From Shewanella sp. Choline-02u-19 (GTDB lineage Bacteria; Pseudomonadota; Gammaproteobacteria; Enterobacterales; Shewanellaceae), in contig NZ_PJBE01000013.1 in the NCBI RefSeq assembly GCF_002836205.1, forward strand, positions 62,001 through 126,000: 64,000 nucleotides of DNA, written 5' to 3'. Below the pieces are notes generated by a model. It made no database searches and was not told where the DNA came from. It saw nothing but the letters and a program-made list of their open reading frames with translations. Positions 1-8,446 of the stretch are shown piece after piece. Position 1 is the first letter of the stretch. Every line of letters begins with the position of its first letter. The position numbers were made by a program, and so were the translations under genes.

Positions 1-111
1 CTTTACTAAGTGCTCATCGGCAGCGTCCCAAGCCTGCAGGTTAGACTCTTGTCTGCTAGGGTAACGGAAGAGTTCGAGATCGATGCTCGATACTGAAAAT
101 TGTGTCGTCAT
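1..111 (-). CDS. rlmG: 23S rRNA (guanine-N2)-methyltransferase RlmG, N-terminal fragment
   Basis: Only the first 37 codons are inside the window; the gene runs off the left edge on the minus strand. The start is the ATG whose first base is 111. The residues visible (MTTQFSV, then DLELFRYPSR, then QESNLQAWDAADEHL) match the typical N-terminus of RlmG, which methylates G1835 of 23S rRNA using SAM. The catalytic domain lies outside the window, so identification rests on this N-terminal pattern alone. It diverges from the alkB-like gene, leaving 132 bp for both promoters. Confidence 0.75.
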   Translation of the reverse strand, partial: MTTQFSVSSIDLELFRYPSRQESNLQAWDAADEHLVK

Positions 112-243
112 ATGCCAATAAGTACCAAATAAATGCGGGCGCGTATTATCGCAGATTTATGATCTTAGGTATATGTTAGGTGTAATGATAGCTTTCTAGC
201 ACATTTGATGACTTTAAAAGCAGTATGAGAAGGAGAAGGAAGG

Positions 244-915
244 ATGAAACAAGAGGGCTTTGGCTTTGATGAACAAACACCATCGAGCGTAGATAAGTCA
301 AAGACGGCGGAGAATTTTGCGCAGGCGGATCGATCAGCAAAACCTGTGTCTGCACCTTATACATTAATCAAGGGGTACCTTAATGAGGCTCAGCAACAAG
401 CGCTATTGATTGAGGCGAGGCAATATCCGATGAGTCGGCCAGAATTGGTGGTATACGGTAAAAGTCATCCTATCCCTCGAAGCCAAGCTTGGTTTGCAGA
501 CAAGGGCTGCGATTACTTTTACTCAGGCCTGTTTATCGAAGCTCTACCATGGCCAAAATATGCTGATAAATTGCGACAAAAGCTAAACCGAGATTTCTCT
601 CTGATGAGTAATGGCGTGCTGGTTAACTGTTATGAAAATGGCACTGAGTCGATGGGCTGGCATAGCGATGATGAGAAAGAGATTGAAGCAGGAAGTGATA
701 TCGCCTCGGTGACATTAGGTGCAAACCGAGACTTTTTTCTGCGACACAAACGTACGAAAGAAAAAATAGTACTGGCGCTAAATAGTGGTGATCTACTCAT
801 CATGCACTGGCCAATGCAGGCACAATGGGAACATGCGTTACCCAAACGATTACGAGTGTCGCAAAGCAGAATCAATTTTACCTTTAGGCAGCTAATACCT
901 CACTTTCATTTGTGA
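244..915 (+). CDS. AlkB-family Fe(II)/2-oxoglutarate-dependent dioxygenase
   Basis: This 223-residue protein has the 2OG-Fe(II) dioxygenase core of the AlkB (ALKBH2/3-like) family, which removes alkyl groups from DNA or RNA bases by oxidative demethylation. The iron triad is visible as H140-x-D142 in the GWHSDDE motif and H197 in WEHALP. The 2-oxoglutarate-binding arginine signature is R209 and R215 in SRINFTFR. The AGSDIASVTLG and RDFFLRHK stretches between them are typical. The first 35 residues are a variable, charged extension. AAGGAAGG precedes the ATG at 244. It is monocistronic. No LexA or Ada site was recognised, so DNA-repair regulation is not shown. Confidence 0.88.
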   Translation: MKQEGFGFDEQTPSSVDKSKTAENFAQADRSAKPVSAPYTLIKGYLNEAQQQALLIEARQYPMSRPELVVYGKSHPIPRSQAWFADKGCDYFYSGLFIEALPWPKYADKLRQKLNRDFSLMSNGVLVNCYENGTESMGWHSDDEKEIEAGSDIASVTLGANRDFFLRHKRTKEKIVLALNSGDLLIMHWPMQAQWEHALPKRLRVSQSRINFTFRQLIPHFHL

Positions 916-1092
916 CGAGTAACTCTTCGTCAAATTTATACCGTTTTGTTAGCAAGTTCGCACTCTACGCTTAATAATTACTCTATGCTGGAACAAGGAG
1001 TTGTAGTTACGTATAAAATTATTAACGTTAACAGCTATTAAATTGTGAAATGGGCTGAGGGCTCTTCACTTATGACGGTTAAGGAGTTTTCG

Positions 1093-1596
1093 ATGAAAAA
1101 GATGTTTATTGCAACAGTGTTAGGCGCTGTTACTCCTGGTGTGATTAAAGCCCTGGCTGAAGAAACACGGCAAGCCGGTGGTGAGTGGATAACCAGCAAG
1201 GTTATTAAGGTTGATCACCATTTTGCGGCCTTGTTAAAAGTGGCTATTGAAGATGACATGTCACAGCCTTTAAAAGTTCAGTTTGAGCGACAGTTTCCCA
1301 AACTCACTTTTTTATTTGAAGCATCCAATGCAGCTCCGTTGAGTAATGTTAGGGAGCTTCATCTTAATGTGGATTGTAAAGATCGTCCTGGCTTGACGCG
1401 AGAGATCGTGGATGTATTAGTTAATCTAGATCTTGGCATTGAGCATATGGAGTTTAACCGGGTGCATGTGTCGACTATCGGGCAGACAGTATTTACTTCA
1501 AAGCTTACCGTATTACTGCCAAATGAGGTAAGCAACGAGAGTGTGGTTGAACTGTTGGAAGGAATATCTAACGATTTAAGGGTGAGTATTATTTAA
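1093..1596 (+). CDS. GcvR-like double ACT-domain regulator
   Basis: This 167-residue protein has two ACT-type regulatory domains. The first is roughly residues 3-80 (starting FIATVLGAVTPGVIKALAEE). The second is roughly 92-165 (HLNVDCKDRPGLTREIVDVL). This layout is that of GcvR, the protein that blocks GcvA activation of the glycine cleavage operon by protein contact rather than DNA binding, and of related small ACT proteins. No catalytic domain is present. The ATG at 1093 is preferred over the upstream in-frame ATG at 1045 because AAGGAG lies at 1081-1086 with correct spacing. gcvA and gcvTHP are not in the window, so a role in glycine control is inference. Confidence 0.72.
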   Translation: MKKMFIATVLGAVTPGVIKALAEETRQAGGEWITSKVIKVDHHFAALLKVAIEDDMSQPLKVQFERQFPKLTFLFEASNAAPLSNVRELHLNVDCKDRPGLTREIVDVLVNLDLGIEHMEFNRVHVSTIGQTVFTSKLTVLLPNEVSNESVVELLEGISNDLRVSII

Positions 1597-1778
1597 AGGA
1601 CGTTGTTATCGACAGCTCTGCTGTTGAATTAAACGGTGATACTGACTGGGCTTTGCTGCAAACTATCCGATAAGGCTAATGTGCGTGTCACCGTATCCGT
1701 AAACAGGCTAGAGTTGACCTTTACTTCTCATGGCAGTAATCTGCCGCAATCGCATTTATGCCATTTGAGAACATCGTT

Positions 1779-2078
1779 ATGTCAGTTGAACAGATCATTA
1801 CCGAAAAACTCACCGCAGCACTTTCACCTTCGCACTTAGAAGTGATCAATGAAAGCCATAACCATCACGTACCGCCAAACTCAGAAACTCACTTTAAAGT
1901 GATTATTAGTAGCAGTGAATTTGTGGGTAAACGTCTGATTGGGCGTCACCGAGCGGTAAACGAGGCATTAGCCGAAGAGTTTTCTCAAGGCTTACATGCA
2001 CTCTCTATGCATACATTTACACCTGAAGAGTGGGCGCTTGAATCTGCAGTACCTGCATCTCCTAAATGTAAAGGCTAG
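1779..2078 (+). CDS. bolA: BolA family protein
   Basis: This 99-residue protein has the BolA fold. The conserved features are ESHNHHVP near residue 27, SETHFKVII, the helix GKRLIGRHRAVNEAL, and the C-terminal HALSMHTFTPEEW, which is the signature of BolA proper rather than IbaG. BolA proteins pair with monothiol glutaredoxins through a [2Fe-2S] cluster and can act as DNA-binding morphology and stress regulators. The start at 1779 gives MSVEQIITEKL; an in-frame ATG seven codons upstream (1758) has a poorer family fit. A strong terminator follows at 2111. Confidence 0.9.
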   Translation: MSVEQIITEKLTAALSPSHLEVINESHNHHVPPNSETHFKVIISSSEFVGKRLIGRHRAVNEALAEEFSQGLHALSMHTFTPEEWALESAVPASPKCKG

Positions 2079-2110
2079 TATTAGTCATACAATTAGTAAA
2101 ACGCGTTTAC

Positions 2111-2140
2111 AAAATCACAGCATAGCGCTGTGATTTTTTG
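2111..2140 (+). terminator. Rho-independent terminator after bolA
   Basis: An 11-bp perfect stem (AAAATCACAGC at 2111-2121 pairing with 2127-2137) encloses the loop ATAGC and runs into a U tract. Confidence 0.9.
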
Positions 2141-2670
2141 GTTTAAAGCGCTGAAATGTGAAATAAAAGATGCTGGCTTTTACTTATGAATGTGTTTTGA
2201 CCTTGTTCTAGTTTACTCGATGACATCTGCTCAACTTTGTTGGCAGCTTACTTTGTCTATTTCCTGCTTCAACCCCCCATCTTGCTTACAGGGCTTTGAA
2301 TTCCCGCGCAATGGTCAAACTTTTAATGCAATTGGTATAACAGAGTCGGCGGATCTTACTATGACTTAGCATTTGGTGTGCATCACGCCGCTAAGTGCGG
2401 CGATTCCCAGGCTGCATGAGCCGTAATCTTAGGGTTATTGATAAGTTAATTGCTGCAGAGGTGATGGCTTAACTTGCGACTTGGTCAAAGAAAGCAACGG
2501 CAAAGCCGTCTCTGCAAGGCTCAATAATGAAAAAAGTTAATGGTGCTTAATATTGACTACTACGCTGGGGTACGTAAGTATCAGCTGATACCAAAAAATC
2601 CTTACAGTCGATTAAGGCAGTAACCTACACCGTGCTCGATGGTAAACAAAGAGCAAATTTGGAGATTAAT
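2141..2670. other. 530-bp non-coding stretch upstream of luxS
   Basis: No credible ORF or RNA gene was recognised. One perfect 6-bp GC hairpin, CGCCGC-TAAGT-GCGGCG, sits at 2386-2402; it has no U tract and is not a normal terminator. The stretch is long for a simple promoter and may hold the luxS control region or the remains of an older insertion. No -35/-10 pair could be assigned with confidence. Confidence 0.4.
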
Positions 2671-3180
2671 ATGCCGTTATTAGATAGTTTTACCGTTGAC
2701 CATACTCGAATGAATGCACCAGCAGTTCGCGTTGCCAAATCAATGTCGACGCCTAAGGGCGATACAATAACGGTATTTGATCTGCGTTTTTGTGTACCAA
2801 ATAAAGAGATATTAAGTGAAAGAGGCATCCATACTCTTGAACATCTTTTTGCCGGTTTTATGCGTGATCACCTAAATGGCGGCAATGTCGAGATTATCGA
2901 TATTTCACCTATGGGCTGTCGTACCGGTTTTTACATGAGTCTTATCGGTACACCAACAGAGTCGATTGTGGCTGATGCTTGGTTGGCGGCCATGCAAGAT
3001 GTACTTGCCGTGGTTGAGCAATCTGAGATCCCCGAGCTCAATGAGTACCAATGCGGTACTTATGAGATGCATTCGTTAGAACAAGCCAAAGAGATTGCTC
3101 GCAGCATCATATCTGCAGGGATAAATGTGAACCGTAACGATGAACTCACTTTGAGCGATGAGATCTTAAACGGCTTGTAA
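2671..3180 (+). CDS. luxS: S-ribosylhomocysteine lyase LuxS
   Basis: LuxS splits S-ribosylhomocysteine into homocysteine and DPD, the precursor of autoinducer-2, as part of the activated methyl cycle. This 169-residue protein has the metal ligands H54 and H58 in the HTLEH motif and C128 in YQCGTY. The catalytic C83 lies in SPMGCRTGFY. Length and motif order are normal. The start at 2671 has GGAG about 9 bp upstream; the longer in-frame start at 2632 would add 13 non-family residues. It is monocistronic, with a terminator at 3205. pfs/mtnN is not nearby. Confidence 0.97.
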   Translation: MPLLDSFTVDHTRMNAPAVRVAKSMSTPKGDTITVFDLRFCVPNKEILSERGIHTLEHLFAGFMRDHLNGGNVEIIDISPMGCRTGFYMSLIGTPTESIVADAWLAAMQDVLAVVEQSEIPELNEYQCGTYEMHSLEQAKEIARSIISAGINVNRNDELTLSDEILNGL

Positions 3181-3204
3181 TATTAGTCGTGTCGGTGATG
3201 TTAA

Positions 3205-3235
3205 AAAAGCGGCTTTAGCCGCTTTTGTTGTTTTT
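3205..3235 (+). terminator. Rho-independent terminator after luxS
   Basis: A perfect 10-bp stem, AAAAGCGGCT with AGCCGCTTTT (3205-3214 and 3217-3226), is followed by a T-rich stretch. Confidence 0.88.
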
Positions 3236-3833
3236 GCTTAGTCATCAGTTAATAGTGCGTCGATAGGCTTTTTTGACCGTTAACTTGTTAAATTGCGACC
3301 GAGGCATAATAACTGGCTACTTAGCGATCGATTTAAAAGCTATTTGAGTTGCTTAGCGGGGAATGTAAATCACACATTGTCTATATTAAGGTCAAATTCA
3401 AGCTGCAATTGTCTGATTCTTTGGTCATATTGTCCAATGAGACAAAGAGGTGTCGATTAAATAATCGGCATTTGAATTCAAGACCGTTGTTAATCATATC
3501 CGCCTAATGTTAGTTGCATTTTTCTCAATTAAAATCGATTAACCCCTTTATAGCTATGGATAAAGGGAGATCGGTGGCAACTAATTGAAACCTAAACATC
3601 TCATCAATTCGGGATGTTTGTTATTAAAACGTCGGCAACCTTTTAAAACAGGCATATTTTTCATGGCGACCTAGTGATATTTGGGGTAAAATGCGCGCGA
3701 CCAGCGTGATTGCGATCGCATTTCTGTGATAAATCTGCGCTAGCTCAACACGAAAAAAAGGTTTGTTTAAAACTTGTGTGTTTAGCAGGAACGCGGCGCA
3801 TTGTCTTTCCTTCATAACGTAGTGCTTGTGGAT
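3236..3833. other. 600-bp non-coding stretch upstream of the nqr operon
   Basis: No ORF of quality was seen. There is a perfect hairpin CCCTTTAT-N8-ATAAAGGG at 3544-3567 and an AAACATC/GATGTTT inverted repeat near 3593-3618. A possible -10 box TAAAAT lies at 3687-3692 without a good -35. The length and hairpins suggest a long 5' leader or several promoters for nqrA, but no known riboswitch class was recognised. Confidence 0.4.
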
Positions 3834-5168
3834 ATGATTACAATAAAGAAAGGATTGGACCTACCCCTAGTCGGTGGGCCAGAGCAAGTTATCTATGATG
3901 GCCCGGCCATCAACCATGTAGCTATTTTGGGTGAAGAGTATATTGGCTTACGTCCTACGATGAAAATCAAAGTGGGCGATAAAGTTAAAAAAGGTCAGGT
4001 TCTTTTTGAAGATAAAAAGAATTTGGGCGTGAAATATACTGCTTTAGCCAGTGGCACAATTTCCGAAGTTAACCGGGGCGCTCAACGTGTTCTGCAGTCT
4101 GTTGTTATTGACGTAGAAGGGGATGACAGTATCTCTTTTGCTAAATTTGACGCCACTGCAATAGAATCAGTTGAGACTCAGCAAGTTCGTGACAACCTGA
4201 TCGAGTCAGGTTTGTGGACGGCTTTGCGAACGCGTCCTTTCAGTAGAGTACCCGCAGTTGATTCAACTGCAGCCGGTATTTTCGTCACCGCGATTGATAC
4301 TCAACCATTGGCAGCAGATCCTGTTGTCGTGATTGCTGAGCATAAAGCTGATTTTGAAAATGGCTTAACGCTACTTTCAAAGTTAACCGAAGGTAAAGTT
4401 TACCTTTGTAAAGCACCAGGCGCTGATATTCCTGTTGCTAATGCTCAAGTTGAAGAGTTTGCAGGGGCACACCCAGCAGGCTTGCCAGGTACTCATATAC
4501 ACTTCCTATTACCAGCTTCTGCTAATAGAACCGTATGGCAGATTAACTATCAAGATGTTATCGCGATAGGTCAGCTATTTACTACTGGTGAGTTAAACAC
4601 TCAACGAGTGGTATCTGTAGCAGGCCCTAAAGCGGTTAAGCCTCGATTAGTTCGTACTGTTGTCGGCGCCGCCATGGCTGAGTTGATTCAAAATGAAGTA
4701 AGCGAAGGTAACGTACGTGTTATCTCCGGTTCCGTTTTGAGTGGACGTATTGCCGTTGGTCCTCATGCTTATCTTGGTCGTTACCACAACCAAATTAGCT
4801 TGTTAGAAGAAGGCACTGAGAAAGAATTATTTGGTTGGGCTATGCCTGGCAGCGATAAGTTCTCTATCACTCGTGCATTTCTTGGGCATCTTTCATCTTC
4901 TCGTTTGTTTAATATGACAACGAGCACCGGTGGTTCTGACCGCGCTATGGTACCGATTGGTAACTATGAGCGAGTTATGCCGCTGGATATTCTTCCGACT
5001 ATGCTACTGCGTGATCTTGTTTCTGGTGACTACGATGGCGCTGCAACATTAGGTGCATTGGAGTTAGATGAAGAAGATTTGGCACTGTGTACTTTCGTAT
5101 GTCCTGGTAAGTATGACTATGCGTCATATCTACGTGACTGTTTAGATACGATCGTGAGGGAAGGCTAA
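3834..5168 (+). CDS. nqrA: Na+-translocating NADH:quinone reductase subunit A
   Basis: NqrA is the large cytoplasmic, non-membrane subunit of the sodium-pumping NADH:ubiquinone oxidoreductase and contributes to quinone binding and reduction. The protein begins MITIKKGLDLP, the standard NqrA start, and has the barrel-sandwich segment near residues 40-75 (KIKVGDKVKKGQVLFEDKK). The later stretch RVISGSVLSGR and the C-terminal CTFVCPGKYDY are also typical. Length is 444 residues, normal for the family. The upstream in-frame TTG at 3801 adds unrelated residues. The Shine-Dalgarno sequence before 3834 is weak. The stop overlaps the nqrB start by one base. Confidence 0.97.
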   Translation: MITIKKGLDLPLVGGPEQVIYDGPAINHVAILGEEYIGLRPTMKIKVGDKVKKGQVLFEDKKNLGVKYTALASGTISEVNRGAQRVLQSVVIDVEGDDSISFAKFDATAIESVETQQVRDNLIESGLWTALRTRPFSRVPAVDSTAAGIFVTAIDTQPLAADPVVVIAEHKADFENGLTLLSKLTEGKVYLCKAPGADIPVANAQVEEFAGAHPAGLPGTHIHFLLPASANRTVWQINYQDVIAIGQLFTTGELNTQRVVSVAGPKAVKPRLVRTVVGAAMAELIQNEVSEGNVRVISGSVLSGRIAVGPHAYLGRYHNQISLLEEGTEKELFGWAMPGSDKFSITRAFLGHLSSSRLFNMTTSTGGSDRAMVPIGNYERVMPLDILPTMLLRDLVSGDYDGAATLGALELDEEDLALCTFVCPGKYDYASYLRDCLDTIVREG

Positions 5169-6367
5169 TGGGCTTAAAACAGTTTTTCGAAAATATTGAA
5201 CCGCAATTTGAAAAAGGCGGTAAATACGAGAAGTTTTATGCGCTTTTTGAAGCTGCATATACTGTCTTCTATACGCCAGGTCAGGTGAACAAGGGTCGTA
5301 CCCATGTTCGTGATAACTTGGACCTAAAGCGTATGATGATTATGGTTTGGGCATGTGCATTCCCAGCTATGTTTGTCGGTATGTACAACGTAGGTTTACA
5401 AGCACAAGACGCGTTAGCAGCAGGCTTTGGCTCTCCTGATACGTGGCAGGTTGCTTTGTTCGGGTTGTTTGGTACTGAATTGACTGCAAATTCAGGTGTG
5501 GCCGCATTGATGTGGTATGGCGCTTGTTGGTTCCTACCCATATACGCAGTGACATTCGCTGTCGGCGGTATTTGGGAAGTGCTATTTGCATCAGTACGTG
5601 GCCATGAGATTAACGAAGGCTTCTTTGTTACCTCGATTCTTTTCGCACTAACACTGCCTGCAACAATTCCTCTATGGATGGTTGCTTTAGGTATCACCTT
5701 TGGTGTGGTTGTGGCGAAAGAGATCTTTGGTGGCACTGGTCGTAACTTCTTAAACCCAGCACTTGCAGGTCGTGCATTCCTATTCTTTGCTTATCCGCTA
5801 AACATGTCTGGCGATACTACTTGGGTCGTTGCAGACGGCTTCTCTGGTGCAACTGCACTGAGCCAAGCGGCGCAAGGCACATTGGAATATGGAATTACTC
5901 AAGATTGGTGGAACGCGTTCTTCGGTTTCATTCCAGGTTCTGTTGGTGAAGTTTCGACACTGGCTATCTTGATTGGTGGCGCAGTTATCATCTATACCCG
6001 CATTGCTTCATGGCGTATCGTGGGTGGTGTTTTGGCCGGTATGATTGCCGTTTCATTTCTCCTTAACGCGGTTGGTAGCGACACTAACCCAATGTTTGCC
6101 ATGCCTTGGTATTGGCATCTAGTGTTAGGTGGTTTTGCATTCGGTATGATGTTCATGGCGACAGACCCTGTTTCAGCGTCTTTCACTAATAATGCGAAGT
6201 GGGCTTACGGTATCTTAATCGGTGCTATGGCGGTATTTATTCGTGTTATCAATCCTGCTTTCCCAGAAGGCATGATGTTGGCCATCTTATTCGCTAACCT
6301 ATTTGCTCCATTATTTGACCATTTTGTGGTTCAGTCGAATATCAAGCGGAGGATTGCTCGTGGCTAG
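5168..6367 (+). CDS. nqrB: Na+-NQR subunit B (membrane, covalent FMN)
   Basis: NqrB is the main membrane subunit of the pump and carries a covalent FMN as well as riboflavin; sodium movement is linked to it. The 399-residue sequence contains many hydrophobic helices. The flavinylation motif SGAT lies in DGFSGATALS, with Thr229 as the expected phosphoester-bound residue. The GGTGRNFLNPALAGRAF stretch is a family hallmark (shared with RnfD). It overlaps nqrA by one base and nqrC by eight, indicating translational coupling. Confidence 0.97.
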   Translation: MGLKQFFENIEPQFEKGGKYEKFYALFEAAYTVFYTPGQVNKGRTHVRDNLDLKRMMIMVWACAFPAMFVGMYNVGLQAQDALAAGFGSPDTWQVALFGLFGTELTANSGVAALMWYGACWFLPIYAVTFAVGGIWEVLFASVRGHEINEGFFVTSILFALTLPATIPLWMVALGITFGVVVAKEIFGGTGRNFLNPALAGRAFLFFAYPLNMSGDTTWVVADGFSGATALSQAAQGTLEYGITQDWWNAFFGFIPGSVGEVSTLAILIGGAVIIYTRIASWRIVGGVLAGMIAVSFLLNAVGSDTNPMFAMPWYWHLVLGGFAFGMMFMATDPVSASFTNNAKWAYGILIGAMAVFIRVINPAFPEGMMLAILFANLFAPLFDHFVVQSNIKRRIARG

Positions 6368-7154
6368 TAATAAAGATTCGTTCGGAAGAACACTGTTTGT
6401 TGTTGTTGGCTTATGTTTCATCTGCTCTATGTTCGTTTCGACGGCCGCAGTATTATTGAAACCGATTCAGCAAGAAAACAAATTACTTGATAAGCAAAAG
6501 TATATTCTTGAAGCTGCTGGTCTGATTAATACTAAAGACGGTAAAGTTGAGAAGGCGCAGGTTCTTGAAATATACAATAAGCATGTAGAGGCTAAACTCG
6601 TTGATCTTAAAACGGGTGACTGGGTTGAAGGTAATGCAGATACTTTTGATGCAGAAAAAGCAGCGCGTACTCTAACGACTTCTTTTGTACCGCAAAATGA
6701 CATAGCGTCAGTTAAGCGTGTTGCAAATAATGCCGTGGTTTACCTTGTTCGTGATGACAACCAGCAACTACAGACAGTGATTATTCCTGTTAAAGGTTAT
6801 GGCTTGTGGTCAACGATGTTTGCTTTCCTTGCTGTTGAGCCTGATCTAAATACGATTCGTAGCTTGGTTTATTACAGCTTTACCGGTTCTGGTGAAACGC
6901 CAGGTCTCGGTGGTGAAGTGCAAAACCCACAGTGGATTGCTAAGTGGACGGGTAAGAAGTTATACGATGAAAAGGGCAACCTTGCTATCAGTGTCACTAA
7001 AAACCCGACTGTTGCCGCTTCTCCATACGGTGTTGATGCACTGTCTGGTGCGACGTTGACAAGTAATGGCGTACAGCATTCTCTGACATTCTGGTTAGGT
7101 GAAGAGGGCTTTGCTCGCTTTATCGAAAAAGCTCGCAATGGAGGGATTAGCTAA
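6360..7154 (+). CDS. nqrC: Na+-NQR subunit C (covalent FMN)
   Basis: NqrC has one N-terminal membrane helix (about residues 10-33) and a periplasmic FMN-binding domain. The flavinylation motif SGATLTSNGVQ near the C-terminus places the covalent FMN on Thr232. Translation most likely starts at the GTG at 6360, giving VASNKDSFGRTLF, because AAGCGGAGG lies at 6344-6352 and this matches the family N-terminus; the ATG at 6303 is inside nqrB and adds non-homologous residues. The length of 264 residues is normal. It overlaps both nqrB and nqrD. Confidence 0.96.
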   Translation: MASNKDSFGRTLFVVVGLCFICSMFVSTAAVLLKPIQQENKLLDKQKYILEAAGLINTKDGKVEKAQVLEIYNKHVEAKLVDLKTGDWVEGNADTFDAEKAARTLTTSFVPQNDIASVKRVANNAVVYLVRDDNQQLQTVIIPVKGYGLWSTMFAFLAVEPDLNTIRSLVYYSFTGSGETPGLGGEVQNPQWIAKWTGKKLYDEKGNLAISVTKNPTVAASPYGVDALSGATLTSNGVQHSLTFWLGEEGFARFIEKARNGGIS

Positions 7155-7786
7155 TGGCTGATGCTAAAGAACTTAAACAGGTTCTAACCGGACCTATCAT
7201 CAGTAATAACCCAATTGCTTTGCAAATTCTGGGTGTATGTAGTGCACTAGCTGTTACCAGTAAAATGGAAACGGCGATTGTAATGACCATTGCACTTACT
7301 GCGGTAACGGCACTGTCTAACTTGTTCATCTCAATGATCCGTAATCACATTCCAAGTAGTGTGCGTATTATTGTGCAGATGACGATTATTGCGTCACTGG
7401 TAATCGTGGTTGACCAAGTACTACAAGCTTATGCTTACGATGTTGCTAAGCAACTTTCAGTATTCGTTGGTTTGATTATTACTAACTGTATTGTGATGGG
7501 CCGCGCTGAGGCTTATGCGATGAAGACACCGCCATTGATGAGTTTCATGGACGGTATCGGTAATGGTCTAGGCTACGGTGCAATTCTATTGTCTGTAGGC
7601 TTCGTACGTGAATTGTTTGGTAACGGTTCATTGTTCGGTATTGAAATCTTAAGCAAGATTTCAGACGGTGGCTGGTATCAGCCTAACGGCCTATTGCTTC
7701 TGCCTCCTAGTGCGTTCTTCCTGATCGGTGCATTGATCTGGATTATCCGTACTATGAAGCCAGAGCAAGTAGAAGCAAAAGGATAA
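7154..7786 (+). CDS. nqrD: Na+-NQR subunit D (membrane)
   Basis: NqrD is one of two homologous six-helix integral membrane subunits that form the channel core with an intramembrane iron centre. The 210-residue protein has the conserved ISNNPIALQILGVCSALAVT near the N-terminus, including the iron-ligand-type cysteine, and TNCIVMGRAEAYA in the middle with the second cysteine. The start codon overlaps the nqrC stop (TAATG). Confidence 0.97.
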   Translation: MADAKELKQVLTGPIISNNPIALQILGVCSALAVTSKMETAIVMTIALTAVTALSNLFISMIRNHIPSSVRIIVQMTIIASLVIVVDQVLQAYAYDVAKQLSVFVGLIITNCIVMGRAEAYAMKTPPLMSFMDGIGNGLGYGAILLSVGFVRELFGNGSLFGIEILSKISDGGWYQPNGLLLLPPSAFFLIGALIWIIRTMKPEQVEAKG

Positions 7787-7791
7787 GCATA

Positions 7792-8400
7792 ATGGAACAT
7801 TATATTAGTCTACTAATTCGTTCTGTTTTCATTGAAAACATGGCGTTATCCTTTTTCCTCGGTATGTGTACTTTCTTAGCAGTATCAAAGAAAGTTAAAA
7901 CTGCTATGGGACTCGGTGTTGCCGTTATCGTGGTACTGGCAATTTCAGTTCCCGTTAACCAAATTATCTATCAAGGTATTCTTGCTCCAGGTGCTTTAGC
8001 TTGGGCGGGTGTTCCAGATGCGGATTTGAGCTTCTTGAAGTTCATCACCTTTATCGGTGTTATCGCAGCTTTGGTGCAAATCCTTGAGATGGCATTGGAT
8101 AAGTATTTTCCACCGTTATATAACGCGTTGGGGATCTTCCTACCGCTAATCACTGTTAACTGTGCAATTTTCGGTGCAGTCTCTTTCATGGTTGAGCGTG
8201 ACTACAACCTGACTGAAAGTTTAGTGTTTGGTATTGGTTCTGGTATCGGTTGGGCATTAGCACTTGTCTTGCTTGCTGGTATCCGTGAGAAGTTAAAATA
8301 TGCTGATGTTCCTAATGGGCTTCGCGGACTAGGTATTACCTTTGTTACCGCAGGTTTAATGGCTCTAGGTTTCATGTCGTTCTCTGGTGTGTCTCTGTAA
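7792..8400 (+). CDS. nqrE: Na+-NQR subunit E (membrane)
   Basis: NqrE is the NqrD paralogue with inverted topology and completes the intramembrane iron site. The 202-residue protein has FIENMALSFFLGMCTFLAVS near the N-terminus and LITVNCAIFGAVSFM in the middle, each with the conserved cysteine. It starts 5 bp after nqrD. A 46-bp gap then separates it from nqrF, the largest inside the nqr genes. Confidence 0.97.
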   Translation: MEHYISLLIRSVFIENMALSFFLGMCTFLAVSKKVKTAMGLGVAVIVVLAISVPVNQIIYQGILAPGALAWAGVPDADLSFLKFITFIGVIAALVQILEMALDKYFPPLYNALGIFLPLITVNCAIFGAVSFMVERDYNLTESLVFGIGSGIGWALALVLLAGIREKLKYADVPNGLRGLGITFVTAGLMALGFMSFSGVSL

Positions 8401-8446
8401 AGAGGCACCTAACGACGTCTTAATTTGAACCTTTAAGGATAAGTTA

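Noticed and set aside
5281..5736. 151-codon minus-strand frame inside nqrB
   Set aside because: It lies opposite a clear nqrB coding sequence, has no ribosome site and no domain.
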